This document shows, one piece after another, positions 37,775-47,332 of a stretch of 63,975 bases of DNA. The stretch comes from JBFXDI01 sp050181295 (lineage in GTDB: Bacteria; Pseudomonadota; Alphaproteobacteria; Rhizobiales; Aestuariivirgaceae): contig JBFXDI010000004.1 of NCBI GenBank assembly GCA_050181295.1, forward strand, positions 1-63,975, in the 5' to 3' direction. Each line of letters opens with the position of its first letter. Position 1 is the stretch's first letter. A program made the position numbers and the translations under genes. Below the pieces are notes generated by a model that was not told where the DNA came from, made no database searches, and saw only the letters and a program-made list of their open reading frames with translations.

Positions 37775-38578
37775 TCAATGCAGGATCTGGCTGAGGAACA
37801 GCTTGGTCCGCTCGCTCTTCGGGTTGGTGAAGAACTCGACCGGCTCGTTCTGCTCCACGATCTGGCCCTGGTCCATGAAGATCACGCGGTTCGCCACCTG
37901 CCGAGCGAAGCCCATCTCGTGCGTCACGCAGAGCATGGTCATGCCGCTCTCGGCCAGGTCCACCATGACCTCGAGCACCTCCTTGATCATCTCCGGATCG
38001 AGGGCGGAGGTCGGCTCGTCGAACAGCATGATGCGCGGGTTCATGCAGAGCGAGCGGGCGATGGCGACGCGCTGCTGCTGGCCGCCGGAAAGCTGGCCCG
38101 GGTACTTCTTCGCCTGCTCGGGGATCTTCACCCGTTTCAGGTACTTCATGGCGGCCTCTTCGGCCTCGGCCTTCGGCATCTTTCGCACCCAGATCGGCGC
38201 CAGTGTGCAGTTCTCGAGCACGGTCAGGTGCGGGAAAAGATTGAAGTGCTGGAACACCATCCCCACCTCGCGGCGGATCTCGTCGATCTTCTTGAGGTCG
38301 TCCGTGAGCTCGATGCCGTCGACGACGATCTGGCCCTTCTGGTGCTCCTCCAGCCGGTTGATGCAGCGGATGAGCGTCGACTTGCCCGATCCCGAGGGTC
38401 CGCAGATGACGATGCGCTCGCCCTTGTAGACGGTGAGGTTGATGTCGCGCAGCACGTGGAAATCGCCATACCACTTGTTCATGCCGGAGATCTGGATCGC
38501 GACCTCGTCGGAGACCGTGAGCTTCTTGCGTGGCGCCCGAACCTCGACCTCGGACGCGGTTTCAGTGGCTGTGGACAT
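37775..38578 (-). CDS. aapP: General L-amino-acid ABC transporter ATP-binding protein AapP
   Basis: A 267-aa ATPase with Walker A GPSGSGKST, signature LSGGQQQRVA, Walker B IMLFDEPTSALDPE and H-loop CVTHEMGFA, the polar-amino-acid (GlnQ/HisP) pattern. An N-terminal extension of about 25 residues precedes the domain. It is the last gene of aapJQMP, 12 nt after aapM, and powers uptake of a broad range of amino acids. Confidence 0.94.
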   Translation of the reverse strand: MSTATETASEVEVRAPRKKLTVSDEVAIQISGMNKWYGDFHVLRDINLTVYKGERIVICGPSGSGKSTLIRCINRLEEHQKGQIVVDGIELTDDLKKIDEIRREVGMVFQHFNLFPHLTVLENCTLAPIWVRKMPKAEAEEAAMKYLKRVKIPEQAKKYPGQLSGGQQQRVAIARSLCMNPRIMLFDEPTSALDPEMIKEVLEVMVDLAESGMTMLCVTHEMGFARQVANRVIFMDQGQIVEQNEPVEFFTNPKSERTKLFLSQILH

Positions 38579-38590
38579 GCGCTTCCTTCC

Positions 38591-39739
38591 TCATCGTCGA
38601 TGGCCGGTGTGCAGACGCTGCTCCATGTAGATGGAATAGCGCGACATGGCGAAACAAAAGACCCAGTACATGATGGCGACGGCGAAATAGCCGGTGTTGC
38701 CGGTCTGCGGCGAGGCCCAGTTGCCGTCCGCGATGCCCGCTCCCACGATGCCCAGAAGGTCGAAGATGCCGATGATCAGGACCAGCGTCGTATCCTTGAA
38801 AAGGCTGATGAAGGAGTTGACGATCCCCGGTATCACGATCTTCAGCGCCTGCGGGAGGATGATCAGCAGCATCATTCTCCAGAAGGAGATGCCGAGCGCC
38901 ATGGCGCCCTCGTACTGCCCCTTCGGGATGGCCTGCAGGCCTCCGCGCACCACTTCCGCCATGTAGGCGGCCGAGAAAAGGGCTATGCCGATGAGACAGC
39001 GCAGCAGCTTGTCGAAGCTCGTGCCGGCCGGCAGGAACAGCGGCAGCATCACGCTCGCCATGAAAAGAACCGTGATGAGTGGAACGCCGCGCCACACCTC
39101 GATGAAGACGACGCTCAGGAACTTCACGATCGGCATCTTCGATCGGCGCCCGAGCGCCAGCAGGATGCCGAGAGGCAGGGACGCCACGATGCCGGTGACG
39201 GCCACCACCATGGTGACCAGAAGCCCGCCCCACTGGCTCGTCTCGACGACCGGAAGTCCGAAACCGCCGTAGAGAAGCCACCAGCCGAGGATCGGAAACG
39301 CCACGAAGAACAGGATGGCGTTCAGTCGCTTGAAGGGTATGCGCGGAGCCAGCAACGGAATGAGCAGAGCGAAGAAAAGGATGTAGACCAGCGTCGGACG
39401 CCACCGCTGGTCGAACGGGTAGAACCCGTAGATCCACTGCGGAAACTTCGCCCATACGAAGGGCCAGCAGGCGCCGAGCGGCAGGCCTTGCTGGGCAGGC
39501 GCCACGCAGTCCTCGCGGCTCGTCCCCGTCCAGACGGCATCCACGATCGCCCACTCGCCGATGTAGGTGATGACCCAGACCGCAAAGGCGGCGCCGACGA
39601 CAGTCAGGAGAGAGTGCGCCGGCGACGAGAAAAGGTTCTCGAGCATCCAGCCCTTGATGCCACGCATGTTGGGCGGCGGCGGGAGCCGAGGCGCATCCTC
39701 GCGGCGGACCCAGCCTTCGGAATGGTGGATGTCGGTCAT
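38591..39739 (-). CDS. aapM: General L-amino-acid ABC transporter permease AapM
   Basis: A 382-aa permease. The long N-terminal region with extra helices (about 40-180) before the HisM-type domain is characteristic of AapM. The core has VTGIVASLPLGILLALGRRS, EVWRGVPLITVLFM, and the EAA-type loop AEVVRGGLQAIPKGQYEGAMALG. It starts 3 nt after aapQ and forms a heterodimeric channel with it. Confidence 0.93.
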   Translation of the reverse strand: MTDIHHSEGWVRREDAPRLPPPPNMRGIKGWMLENLFSSPAHSLLTVVGAAFAVWVITYIGEWAIVDAVWTGTSREDCVAPAQQGLPLGACWPFVWAKFPQWIYGFYPFDQRWRPTLVYILFFALLIPLLAPRIPFKRLNAILFFVAFPILGWWLLYGGFGLPVVETSQWGGLLVTMVVAVTGIVASLPLGILLALGRRSKMPIVKFLSVVFIEVWRGVPLITVLFMASVMLPLFLPAGTSFDKLLRCLIGIALFSAAYMAEVVRGGLQAIPKGQYEGAMALGISFWRMMLLIILPQALKIVIPGIVNSFISLFKDTTLVLIIGIFDLLGIVGAGIADGNWASPQTGNTGYFAVAIMYWVFCFAMSRYSIYMEQRLHTGHRR

Positions 39740-39742
39740 GGC

Positions 39743-40927
39743 CTAGCGCTCCACCAGGCGCACGCGCGCGTTGTACCAGTTCATGAGTGACGAGGTCAGA
39801 AGGCTGAGCGAGAGATAGATCATCATCCAGATCGAGATGATCTCGATCGCCTGACCCGTCTGATTGAGCACCGTGCCGCCGGTGGCCACGAGGTCCGGAT
39901 AGCCGATGGCCACCGCCAGGGTCGAATTCTTCGTCAGGTTCAGATACTGGCTCGTCAGGGGCGGAATGATCACCCGCAGCGCCTGCGGGATGACGACGAG
40001 CCTCAGCGTCGGGCCGCGCCTCAGGCCCAGCGCGCCGGACGCCTCGGTCTGCCCGTGACTGACGGCGAGGATGCCTGCGCGCACGATCTCGGCGATGAAG
40101 GAGGCGGTGTAGATCGAGAGCGCCAGGAACAGCGCAATGAACTCGGGGATGATCGTCATGCCGCCGGAAAAATTGAACCCGGCGAGCGCGGGAAACTCGA
40201 AGGTCACGGGGAAGCCCGTCACCGCAAGCGCGAGCAAGGGCAGACCGATGATCAGACCAATCGAGGTCCACAGGACGGGAAACTGCTCTCCCGTGGCCTC
40301 CTGCCGCTTTGCCGCCCATTGCTTCAGGTAGATCGCGCCGCCGATGCCCGCCGCGAGCGCGATGACGGCCAACCAGGCGGCGGGCGAGAACATCGGCTTC
40401 GGCATCACGAGGCCGCGATTGCTGAGGAAGACGCTCTCGAGAAAGCCAATCGCCTGTTTTGGCCCCGGCAGCGGCTTCAGCACGAGGGCGTACCAGACGA
40501 AGATCTGCAGCAGCAGCGGAATATTGCGCACGACTTCGATATAGACGGTCGCGATCTTGCGGATCATCCAGTTGCCCGAAAGCCGCATGATGCCGATCAC
40601 AAATCCGATGATCGTGGCGGCGATAATGCCGAGGATGGCCATCACCAGCGTATTGAGAAGCCCGACGATCAGCGCGCGGCCGTAGCTCGAGGTATTGGAG
40701 TAGTCGACGAGCGTCTGGATGATGTCGAAGCCGGAGGTGATCGACAGGAAGCCGAAGCCGGACGCGATATTCCTGCTTCTCAGGTTGTCGATCGTGTTCT
40801 GGATGATCTCCCAAGCGAACCAGCCGACGAGCACCACCACCACGATTTGCACGACGATGGCGCGGACCTTGGGATCGTTCCAGTAGGATACGCGTGCGCT
40901 GCCTCGCTCGTCAGTGACGGCGGCCAT
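39743..40927 (-). CDS. aapQ: General L-amino-acid ABC transporter permease AapQ
   Basis: A 394-aa permease with the AapQ-type arrangement: an early helix near 25-45, a long inserted region (about 150-240, including MPKPMFSPAAWLAV), and the C-terminal channel part with AEIVRAGILAVSHGQTEASGALG. It follows aapJ by 122 bp, a gap that contains a strong hairpin, and precedes aapM by 3 nt. Confidence 0.93.
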   Translation of the reverse strand: MAAVTDERGSARVSYWNDPKVRAIVVQIVVVVLVGWFAWEIIQNTIDNLRSRNIASGFGFLSITSGFDIIQTLVDYSNTSSYGRALIVGLLNTLVMAILGIIAATIIGFVIGIMRLSGNWMIRKIATVYIEVVRNIPLLLQIFVWYALVLKPLPGPKQAIGFLESVFLSNRGLVMPKPMFSPAAWLAVIALAAGIGGAIYLKQWAAKRQEATGEQFPVLWTSIGLIIGLPLLALAVTGFPVTFEFPALAGFNFSGGMTIIPEFIALFLALSIYTASFIAEIVRAGILAVSHGQTEASGALGLRRGPTLRLVVIPQALRVIIPPLTSQYLNLTKNSTLAVAIGYPDLVATGGTVLNQTGQAIEIISIWMMIYLSLSLLTSSLMNWYNARVRLVER

Positions 40928-41012
40928 GCCCTTCCCCCTTTATCCGGAGCCTTGCTCCCGCATCGCGGTCCCCTCCCCGGCCGTTCGGCTCTCCCCGGAG
41001 GATGCGCGAAGC

Positions 41013-41043
41013 ACGTGAGCCCGGCTTTGGGCCGGGCTCACGT
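41013..41043. other. Strong hairpin between aapJ and aapQ
   Basis: A perfect 13-bp stem (41013-41025 with 41031-41043, core GAGCCCGGC) and a 5-nt loop, 6 nt after the aapJ stop. No T-run follows on the reverse strand. Such hairpins after binding-protein genes protect the 3' end of the upstream message and let the binding protein be made in excess over the permeases. Confidence 0.75.
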
Positions 41044-41049
41044 CAGTTT

Positions 41050-42072
41050 CTAACGGATGGGCATGCCGTATTGCAGGCCGCCTTTGCTCCAGAGCGCGTT
41101 CTTGCCGCGCTCGATCTGCAGCTTGGAGCCCATCCCGACGTTCTTCTCGAAGATCTCGCCGTAGTTTCCGACGAGCTTCACGATCTGGTAGGCCCAGTCG
41201 TTGGAGACGCCCAGCGAAGCGCCGAACTCGCCCTCGGCGCCGACGAAGCGCTTGACCTCGGGATTGGTCGAGCTCGACTTCTGCTCGTCGATGTTGGCCT
41301 GGGTCAGGCCGAGCTCCTCGGCGTTCACCAGCGCGTAATAGGTCCACTTCACGACGTTGAACCACTGGTCATCGCCCTGCCGCACGACCGGTCCCAACGG
41401 CTCCTTCGAGATGAGCTCGGGAAGCACCACGATCGTGGCAGGATCGGCCACCTTCAGGCGCTCGGCATAGAGGCCCGACTGGTCGGTCGTGTAGACGTCG
41501 CAGCGGCCCTCGACGAAAGCCTTCAGAACTTCCTCGTTCTTCTCGAACGCCACGACCTGGTACTTCATGTTGGTCGAGCGGAAGTAGTCGGCGAGGTTGA
41601 GCTCCGTCGTCGTGCCTGTCTGCGTGCAGACAGAGGCGCCATCCAGCTTGGTGGCGCTGTCGACATTCAGATCCTTCTTCACCATGAATCCCTGGCCGTC
41701 ATAATACATGACGCCGGCGAACTTGAGCCCCATCTGGGTGTCGCGGCTCATGGTCCAGGTGGTGTTGCGGGAAAGGATGTCCACCTCGCCGGACTGAAGC
41801 GCCGTGAAGCGCTCCTTGGCGGAAAGCGGCGTGAACTTGACCTTGCTCACGTCGTTGAAGATCGCCGCCGCGACGGCGCGGCAGAAGTCGACATCGAGAC
41901 CCGTCCAGTTGTTCTGCTCGTCCGGGTTGGAGAAGCCGATCAGTCCCTGGCTGACGCCGCACTGGACGAAGCCTTTCGACTTGACGTCGTCGAGCGTGGC
42001 GGCGGACGCCGCGGATACCATTGCGAAACTGGCTCCAACACCCAGAGCCAGCGAGAACAAAGAGCGTTTCAT
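41050..42072 (-). CDS. aapJ: General L-amino-acid ABC transporter substrate-binding protein AapJ
   Basis: A 340-aa periplasmic binding protein. Signal peptide about 1-24 (ending SAASAA), then TLDDVKSKGFVQCGVSQGLIGFS and DVDFCRAVAAAIF, the AapJ pattern. A likely disulfide joins Cys residues near SVCTQTGTTTELNL and EGRCDVYTTD. I start at 42072 (MKRSLFSLA), with AAGGTG 6 nt upstream; the frame runs 16 codons further. First gene of aapJQMP. Confidence 0.95.
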   Translation of the reverse strand: MKRSLFSLALGVGASFAMVSAASAATLDDVKSKGFVQCGVSQGLIGFSNPDEQNNWTGLDVDFCRAVAAAIFNDVSKVKFTPLSAKERFTALQSGEVDILSRNTTWTMSRDTQMGLKFAGVMYYDGQGFMVKKDLNVDSATKLDGASVCTQTGTTTELNLADYFRSTNMKYQVVAFEKNEEVLKAFVEGRCDVYTTDQSGLYAERLKVADPATIVVLPELISKEPLGPVVRQGDDQWFNVVKWTYYALVNAEELGLTQANIDEQKSSSTNPEVKRFVGAEGEFGASLGVSNDWAYQIVKLVGNYGEIFEKNVGMGSKLQIERGKNALWSKGGLQYGMPIR

Positions 42073-42358
42073 GCTTACACCTTCTTGTTGAGCTGGCTCC
42101 CAGGCCGATGCCCTGGACATGAAGGCGCGGTCGAAATCCCGTCCCGCCCAGTCCGCCAGACCTGCCCCTCTGGCCAGCGTTTCGTACCTTTAGTCACTCC
42201 CTGAAAGGATGCGGCAAGCGCATCCCTTGGATGCATCGGAACCGAAAACGCACCACCGGTCAAGTCAATACGGCCTTTCGCTGTCATCGAAGCCCATGCT
42301 AACGAGCCCGACACCCCGGGACGGTAGCCAGATTCCTCTCCCACAAAGTCTGAGGCCC

Positions 42359-43540
42359 ATGCAAAAGCCGACCAATTCACAGCGCTTCAAACCGGAAACG
42401 CGGCTCGTCGCGGCCGGCCGGCGCTTCGCCGAGCACGGTTTCGTGAACCCGGCGGTCTATCATGCCTCGACCGTCCTCTTCCCGACCGTCGAGGCCTGCC
42501 GGAAGCGCGACCAGGAGTACACCTACGGCCGCCGCGGAACGCCGACGGCGCATGCCCTCGAGGAGGCGATCACCGAACTGGAAGGCGGACATCACACCCG
42601 CCTCATGCCATCCGGCCTTTCGGCCATCTCGACCGCGCTGCTCGCCGTCCTCAAGACAGGCGACCACCTCCTCGTCACCGACAGCGTCTACCGTCCCACA
42701 CGCGAGTTCTGCGACGGGATGCTGTCGCGCATGGGGATCGAGACCGAATATTACGACCCGCTGATGGGCGGCGGCATCGCGGAGCGGTTCCGTTCCAAGA
42801 CCCGTCTCGTCGTCGTGGAGTCGCCGGGCTCGCAGACGATGGAGGTGCAGGACGTGCCGGCCATCGCGGAGGCCGCCCGCAAGGCCGGGATCCTGACCGC
42901 CATCGACAACACCTGGGCGACCGGCGCTTACTTCCCGGCCATCGCCGCCGGCTGCGACATCTCCATGCAGGCTCTCACGAAGTATGTGGGCGGCCATTCC
43001 GATGCGATGCTCGGCGCGGTGACCGTCACGGAGCCGCTGGCCGAGCGGCTCGACAAGGCGTGGAACGAGCTCGGGCTGTGCGCGGGACCCGACGACACCT
43101 ATCTGGGCTTGAGGGGCATCAGGAGCTTGAGCGTGCGGCTGGCGCGGCACATGGAGAGCGCGCTCAAGGTCGCGGCGTGGCTGCGGGAGCGCGAGGAAAT
43201 CGAGGCGGTGTTCCATCCGGGCCTTCCGGGCGCGCCCGGACACGATCTCTGGAAGCGCGATTTCAAGGGCTCCTCCGGCCTCTTCTCGATCGTCTTCAAG
43301 CCATGCTCCGACAAGGCCTTCTCCGCGTTCGTGGACGATCTCGAGCATTTCGGCATCGGCTTCTCCTGGGGCGGCTTCGAGAGCCTCGCGGTGCCCTTCA
43401 ATCCGACCGCCTACCGGACCGCTACCAGATGGCGGTTCGAGGGACCGGCGCTAAGGCTCCATATCGGGCTCGAGAACCCGGAGGACCTTATCGCCGACCT
43501 CGAGACAGGCTTCGAGCGCATGCGCGCCGGCGGAAAATGA
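42359..43540 (+). CDS. metC: Cystathionine beta-lyase
   Basis: A 393-aa PLP enzyme cleaving cystathionine to homocysteine, pyruvate and ammonia on the methionine route. The PLP lysine is Lys208 in ALTKYVGGHSD. TYGRRGTPTAHALEEAI and the C-terminal SWGGFESLAVPFNP fit the MetC group rather than MetB/MetZ. The open frame starts at 42209, but family N termini align with MQKPTNSQRF (42359). The ribosome-binding site there is weak and an ATG at 42296 is an alternative. The divergent gap to aapJ shows no riboswitch that I can see. Confidence 0.92.
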   Translation: MQKPTNSQRFKPETRLVAAGRRFAEHGFVNPAVYHASTVLFPTVEACRKRDQEYTYGRRGTPTAHALEEAITELEGGHHTRLMPSGLSAISTALLAVLKTGDHLLVTDSVYRPTREFCDGMLSRMGIETEYYDPLMGGGIAERFRSKTRLVVVESPGSQTMEVQDVPAIAEAARKAGILTAIDNTWATGAYFPAIAAGCDISMQALTKYVGGHSDAMLGAVTVTEPLAERLDKAWNELGLCAGPDDTYLGLRGIRSLSVRLARHMESALKVAAWLREREEIEAVFHPGLPGAPGHDLWKRDFKGSSGLFSIVFKPCSDKAFSAFVDDLEHFGIGFSWGGFESLAVPFNPTAYRTATRWRFEGPALRLHIGLENPEDLIADLETGFERMRAGGK

Positions 43541-43621
43541 CGCCACCAGAAAGCCTTAAGGGTGCCCCGCCGTCGGAAAGCGGCTAGACTGCCGGGAGCA
43601 CATCCCGGACCCTTAACGGCT

Positions 43622-44980
43622 ATGACGCTGCGTTCCCGCCTCATCCTCTCGATCTCGCTCGTCCTCATCCTGAGCGTGGCCGCGGGCGGCGTCCTCGTCT
43701 ACTGGCACGCGGCCGCCAAGGTCCACACCGAGCTCGAAGCCGCCATTGCGACCGGCGGACGCGTCGCCCTCAACGCCCTTGCCGGGCACGATCCGGCGAG
43801 CGATCCAAAGGAGAGGCTTCGGCTCGTGGTGGCGGATTTCGACGGCGATCGTCACGTGAAGGCGCAGCTCCTCGACGACAAGCAGAAGCCGATCGCCGCC
43901 TCCACTCTGCTGCCGCCCGAGGAGGCGGCCCCACAATGGTTCAACCGTCTCCTCGCCGAGCCATCGCAGGTCGTGCACCTGCGCTTCCCGGCAATCGGCG
44001 CCGGCTACACGCTGATGCTGGAGACGGACGCCACCAACGAGCTGAGCGAGCTCTGGAGCGACATCATCCTGGCGCTGCAGGTGCTCTTCCTGTTCTTCGG
44101 CCTCGTGCTCATGCTCATCTACGGCATGCTCGGCTGGGCGCTGCGGCCGCTCCAGGGGCTGACGGCCGCCTTCTCGCGCGTCGGCGAGGGAGACTATGCG
44201 GCCCGCGTGCCCCTTCCCGCCATCTCCGAGCTTGCGCGCGTCGCCGACGGCTTCAACCGCATGACGGAGCGGCTCGCCGGCATGGAGGTCCAGAACCGGC
44301 GCCTCAACGACCAGCTTGCCGAGGTCCAGGACGAGGAGCGGGCCGAGCTTGCCCGCGATCTCCACGACGAGATCGGCCCGCTGCTCTTCGCGGCGGGCGC
44401 CGACGGCGCCATGGCCGAGCGCGCGATCGATACTGGCAAGACGGGTGAGGCTGCCTCGCGCATCGGCGCCTGTCGCGAGGCCATCCGGCAGGCGCAAGGC
44501 CATGTGAGGAACATCCTCGGACGGCTGCGGGCCCCGATGGTGGAAAATCTCGGCCTCAGGCAGGCGGTGGACGACCTCGTCGCGACCTGGCGCGCGCGCC
44601 ATCCGGAAGTCACGTTCACGGTGGTGCTTCCGCCCGAGGGCTTCGGCAGCGCGCTCGACCGCGCGATCTACCGCATCGTCCAGGAGAGCGGCAACAATGC
44701 CCTGCGGCATGGCCGGCCGGGCTCCATCGACATCCTGGCGCTGCAGGATGCTGAAGGCGCGGTCCTGGTGCGGGTCAGCGATGACGGCGGAGGGCTCCGC
44801 CAGACCCGCGAAGCCAAGGGCTATGGCGTGATCGGCATGCGGGAGCGGGCCGAGGCGCTGGGAGGGAGCCTGGCGATCGAGAATCGCGCCGGCGGCGAGG
44901 GCGTGGTGGTCTCGGCGCAGATACCGCTCCATTCCGGACAGCCTGAGAGGAACGACATGCAGAGGACGGCCGCGCGATGA
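43622..44980 (+). CDS. Membrane sensor histidine kinase (NarL-system type)
   Basis: A 452-aa kinase. Helix 1 is about 7-27, then a periplasmic sensor region to about 145, helix 2 about 147-170, then a HAMP domain. The HisKA_3 dimerisation helix carries His248 in AELARDLHDEIGPLL. The ATPase domain has NNALRHG (N-box) and SDDGGG (G-box). I start at 43622 (MTLRSRLILS); the frame continues 20 codons upstream. It overlaps the response-regulator gene by 4 nt. The signal is unknown. Confidence 0.92.
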   Translation: MTLRSRLILSISLVLILSVAAGGVLVYWHAAAKVHTELEAAIATGGRVALNALAGHDPASDPKERLRLVVADFDGDRHVKAQLLDDKQKPIAASTLLPPEEAAPQWFNRLLAEPSQVVHLRFPAIGAGYTLMLETDATNELSELWSDIILALQVLFLFFGLVLMLIYGMLGWALRPLQGLTAAFSRVGEGDYAARVPLPAISELARVADGFNRMTERLAGMEVQNRRLNDQLAEVQDEERAELARDLHDEIGPLLFAAGADGAMAERAIDTGKTGEAASRIGACREAIRQAQGHVRNILGRLRAPMVENLGLRQAVDDLVATWRARHPEVTFTVVLPPEGFGSALDRAIYRIVQESGNNALRHGRPGSIDILALQDAEGAVLVRVSDDGGGLRQTREAKGYGVIGMRERAEALGGSLAIENRAGGEGVVVSAQIPLHSGQPERNDMQRTAAR

Positions 44981-45594
44981 AGGTTCTGCTCGTGGAGGAT
45001 CACGCGGTCGTGCGCGAGGGCGTGCGCCGGCTCCTCTCCGCCATGCCGGCGGTGGAGATCCTGGAGGCCGGCTCCGGCCAGGAGGCGCTGGCCTCGTTCC
45101 GGCGCGAGAGGCCCGACGTCGTGGTGCTCGACCTCAACCTTCCGGGGATGACGGGTCTCGAGGTGCTTCGCCGCCTCAAGGCCGAGGACGATCGCGCGTC
45201 GGTGGTCGTGCTCAGCATGCATGCCGAGCCGCTCTACGCGCAGCGGGCGCTGCAGGGCGGAGCGCGCGGCTACGTCAGCAAGAGCGCCCCGGCCGAGGAG
45301 CTGGTGGCGGCGGTCGAGCGCGTTGCAGGCGGGGGACGCTATGTCGAGCGCGAGCTCGCCATCGAGCTCTCGTTCCAGTCGGCGCCGCAGGACGACCCCT
45401 TGAGCCAGCTCACCGTTCGCGAGAGCGACATCCTGCGCCTCCTCGGCGAGGGCAAGAGCCTTGCAGGCATCGCGGAGAGCCTCGGTGTTGCGTACAAGAC
45501 GGTCGCCAACGCCCTCAGCACGATCAAGCAGAAGCTCGGCGTCCAGCGCACCGCCGACCTCATCCGCCTCTCGATCGAGATGCGGCGGGGGTGA
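44977..45594 (+). CDS. NarL/FixJ-family response regulator
   Basis: A 205-aa regulator. The receiver domain has acidic ED (7-8), phospho-acceptor Asp52 (VVVLDLNLPG) and Lys in YVSKSAP. The C-terminal LuxR-type HTH reads LTVRESDILRLLGEGKSLAGIAESLGVAYKTVANALSTIKQKLGV. It is coupled to the kinase by a 4-nt overlap and is the last core gene before the integrated element. Confidence 0.94.
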   Translation: MKVLLVEDHAVVREGVRRLLSAMPAVEILEAGSGQEALASFRRERPDVVVLDLNLPGMTGLEVLRRLKAEDDRASVVVLSMHAEPLYAQRALQGGARGYVSKSAPAEELVAAVERVAGGGRYVERELAIELSFQSAPQDDPLSQLTVRESDILRLLGEGKSLAGIAESLGVAYKTVANALSTIKQKLGVQRTADLIRLSIEMRRG

Positions 45595-45765
45595 GCTGCA
45601 GGGCAGAATTTGGCGAGTGGACTCTCCCTCTCCTTGCGCTATAGCCTTTCCTCAACCGTTGTGAGAGGCGGGTTTGGCGGGGCTTCTCCCGAACGTGATC
45701 CGCTGGGGGAAAGTGCAGCATGAGCGTCCAATGGCTCACCACGGAGTCTTTGTGGGAGCGGCACC

Positions 45766-45894
45766 ATGGATGAGAACATGGAGCCGGTGAGGGTGCATGT
45801 CAGCCTTACGAGAGACGATAACAAGCACTTGGCCAGAAGGCGATACTTTGCTCTCAAACGACTGTTAGCAGATCACAGGGAGAGCAAAGTATGA
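45766..45894 (+). CDS. 42-aa ORF overlapping the integrase start
   Basis: ATG at 45766 with GGGAG 7 nt upstream. It encodes 42 residues (MDENMEPVRVHVSLTR...ADHRESKV) and ends in a TGA that overlaps the integrase ATG (ATGA). The product is basic, with a predicted helix RRRYFALKRLLADHR after a short possible beta strand (VRVHVSL). Translational coupling to the integrase suggests a recombination accessory or a leader peptide setting integrase level. No family recognised. Confidence 0.55.
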   Translation: MDENMEPVRVHVSLTRDDNKHLARRRYFALKRLLADHRESKV

Positions 45895-47216
45895 GTAGGC
45901 GCGACACAGCCTGGATCGACAGCATCAAGCCTGTCTCTGGGAAGCAGGTGATCAAGTTCGACCCGCAACAGAAAGGCCTCAGCTTGCTCGTCAGCTACGC
46001 GGGCACGCGGTCGTGGCGGGCTGTCGTGCATCATCAAGGCAAGCTGCATGCGTTCGGGCTAGGGAAGTATCCGGCGATCAGCTTGAAGGAAGCGCGAGCC
46101 CAGGCCGCCACATTCGTCGCGAACCCCAAGCTGCTCCTCGAAGCCAAGCAGTCGAAGAAGCAGGCGAAGCTCGAGGCTCAGACCGCCCGCACGTTCAAAG
46201 AGGTCGCCGAGCAGTTCGTCGAAGAGTACGTTGTCGCGAAAAAGAACCTGCGCTCCAAGGGTGAGATCGAACGCATCTTGAAGCGCTACGTGTTCCGGGG
46301 TCCCGACGGCCGACGTCGTTGGGAACATCTTATGTTCGTAGATATCACGCCGGACCACGTGGACAAGCTGTTGCAGAATGTCGTGAGTGACGTTCGCGCC
46401 GGGCGCTATCGCAAGAGTTCGAGGCTTCTGGCTACCGCTGGAGGGGAGCGTCAGGCCGATGCCGTCTACGCGATCCTTTCGAAGATGACGCAGTGGTACA
46501 AGCTCAAGAACCGCACGACTTACACCAGTCCGATGATCCTATCGGGCATGCGGGAAAGCAGCTACGCCGAACGCGTGCGTCGTCGCGTGCTCACAGACGA
46601 TGAAATCCGCCTATTCTGGAAAGCATGCGATGCAGTGACCTACGGTGGCTTCGCCAAGCTGCTGCTCCTGACCGCCCAGCGTCGCGACAAGCTAACGACC
46701 ATGAAGTGGGCAGACTTGAAGGATGGCGTCTGGGAGATCGATCAGGTCGATCGTGAGAAGGGGAACGCCGGCGCACTTAAGCTACCCGAGGTCGCCTTGG
46801 GCATAGTCAACGCTCAGCCCAAGTTCGCGAAGAACCCGTACGTGTTCGCTGGTCGTCATGGGCGCGGCCACTTCAATGGCCACGGTCCATTGAAGTCGGC
46901 CATCGAGGACAAGCTGAGCGAGCTTGTCGAAGAATGGAAGCAGACTGCAAATCCTGACGCGAAAGTGCCTTTCGCTGAGCGTTGGACCTTTCACGATCTT
47001 CGCCGCACCGCTCGCACCCTGTTCAGCAAGTTGACCAAGAACTCGTTCCTTGCCGAGCGCGTGCTTGGGCATAAGCTGAAAGGGATCGAAGCGGTGTACA
47101 ATCAGTACGACTACTTCGAGGAGAAATCGGAAGCGCTGGCCGCCCTCGCTAGCTATATCGATCGCCTCGTCAATCCCGTCGAGAACGTCGTCCACTTGCA
47201 CGAGCGCCGACGCTGA
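45891..47216 (+). CDS. int: Tyrosine-type site-specific integrase (P4-like)
   Basis: A 441-aa integrase. The N-terminal DUF4102-type arm-binding domain (GLSLLVSYAGTRSWR; GLGKYPAISLKEAR) is followed by a core-binding domain and a catalytic domain. Catalytic residues are Arg264 (TAQRRDKL), His368 and Arg371 (FHDLRRTAR), His394 (LGHKL) and the probable nucleophile Tyr403 (EAVYNQYDY). P4-type integrases usually target tRNA genes, and a tRNA-Thr lies at the far edge of the element. A strong terminator follows. Confidence 0.93.
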   Translation: MSRRDTAWIDSIKPVSGKQVIKFDPQQKGLSLLVSYAGTRSWRAVVHHQGKLHAFGLGKYPAISLKEARAQAATFVANPKLLLEAKQSKKQAKLEAQTARTFKEVAEQFVEEYVVAKKNLRSKGEIERILKRYVFRGPDGRRRWEHLMFVDITPDHVDKLLQNVVSDVRAGRYRKSSRLLATAGGERQADAVYAILSKMTQWYKLKNRTTYTSPMILSGMRESSYAERVRRRVLTDDEIRLFWKACDAVTYGGFAKLLLLTAQRRDKLTTMKWADLKDGVWEIDQVDREKGNAGALKLPEVALGIVNAQPKFAKNPYVFAGRHGRGHFNGHGPLKSAIEDKLSELVEEWKQTANPDAKVPFAERWTFHDLRRTARTLFSKLTKNSFLAERVLGHKLKGIEAVYNQYDYFEEKSEALAALASYIDRLVNPVENVVHLHERRR

Positions 47217-47242
47217 TCTTTGATCCAGCCTACTAGGATATC

Positions 47243-47274
47243 AAACGGCCGCTCACGTAGCGGCCGTTTTGTTT
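47243..47274 (+). terminator. Rho-independent terminator of the integrase gene
   Basis: Stem AAACGGCCGCT (47243-47253) / AGCGGCCGTTT (47259-47269), loop CACGT, then TTTTGTTT. It starts 27 nt after the integrase stop, so the integrase and its leader ORF form a separate transcript. Confidence 0.9.
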
Positions 47275-47332
47275 GGCAGGATTGTCGAGCGCATGCGCCC
47301 AGCGTAGCTTGCCTACAACGGGGGATGCGATC

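Noticed and set aside
42073..42358. SAM-II riboswitch upstream of metC
   Set aside because: I could not see the pseudoknot pattern or any convincing conserved element in the 286-bp divergent gap.
45595..45765. Duplicate of the tRNA-Thr 3' end as left attachment site
   Set aside because: No stretch resembling the tRNA T-arm/acceptor sequence (GGACTTGAACCCCTGA on the plus strand) occurs there.
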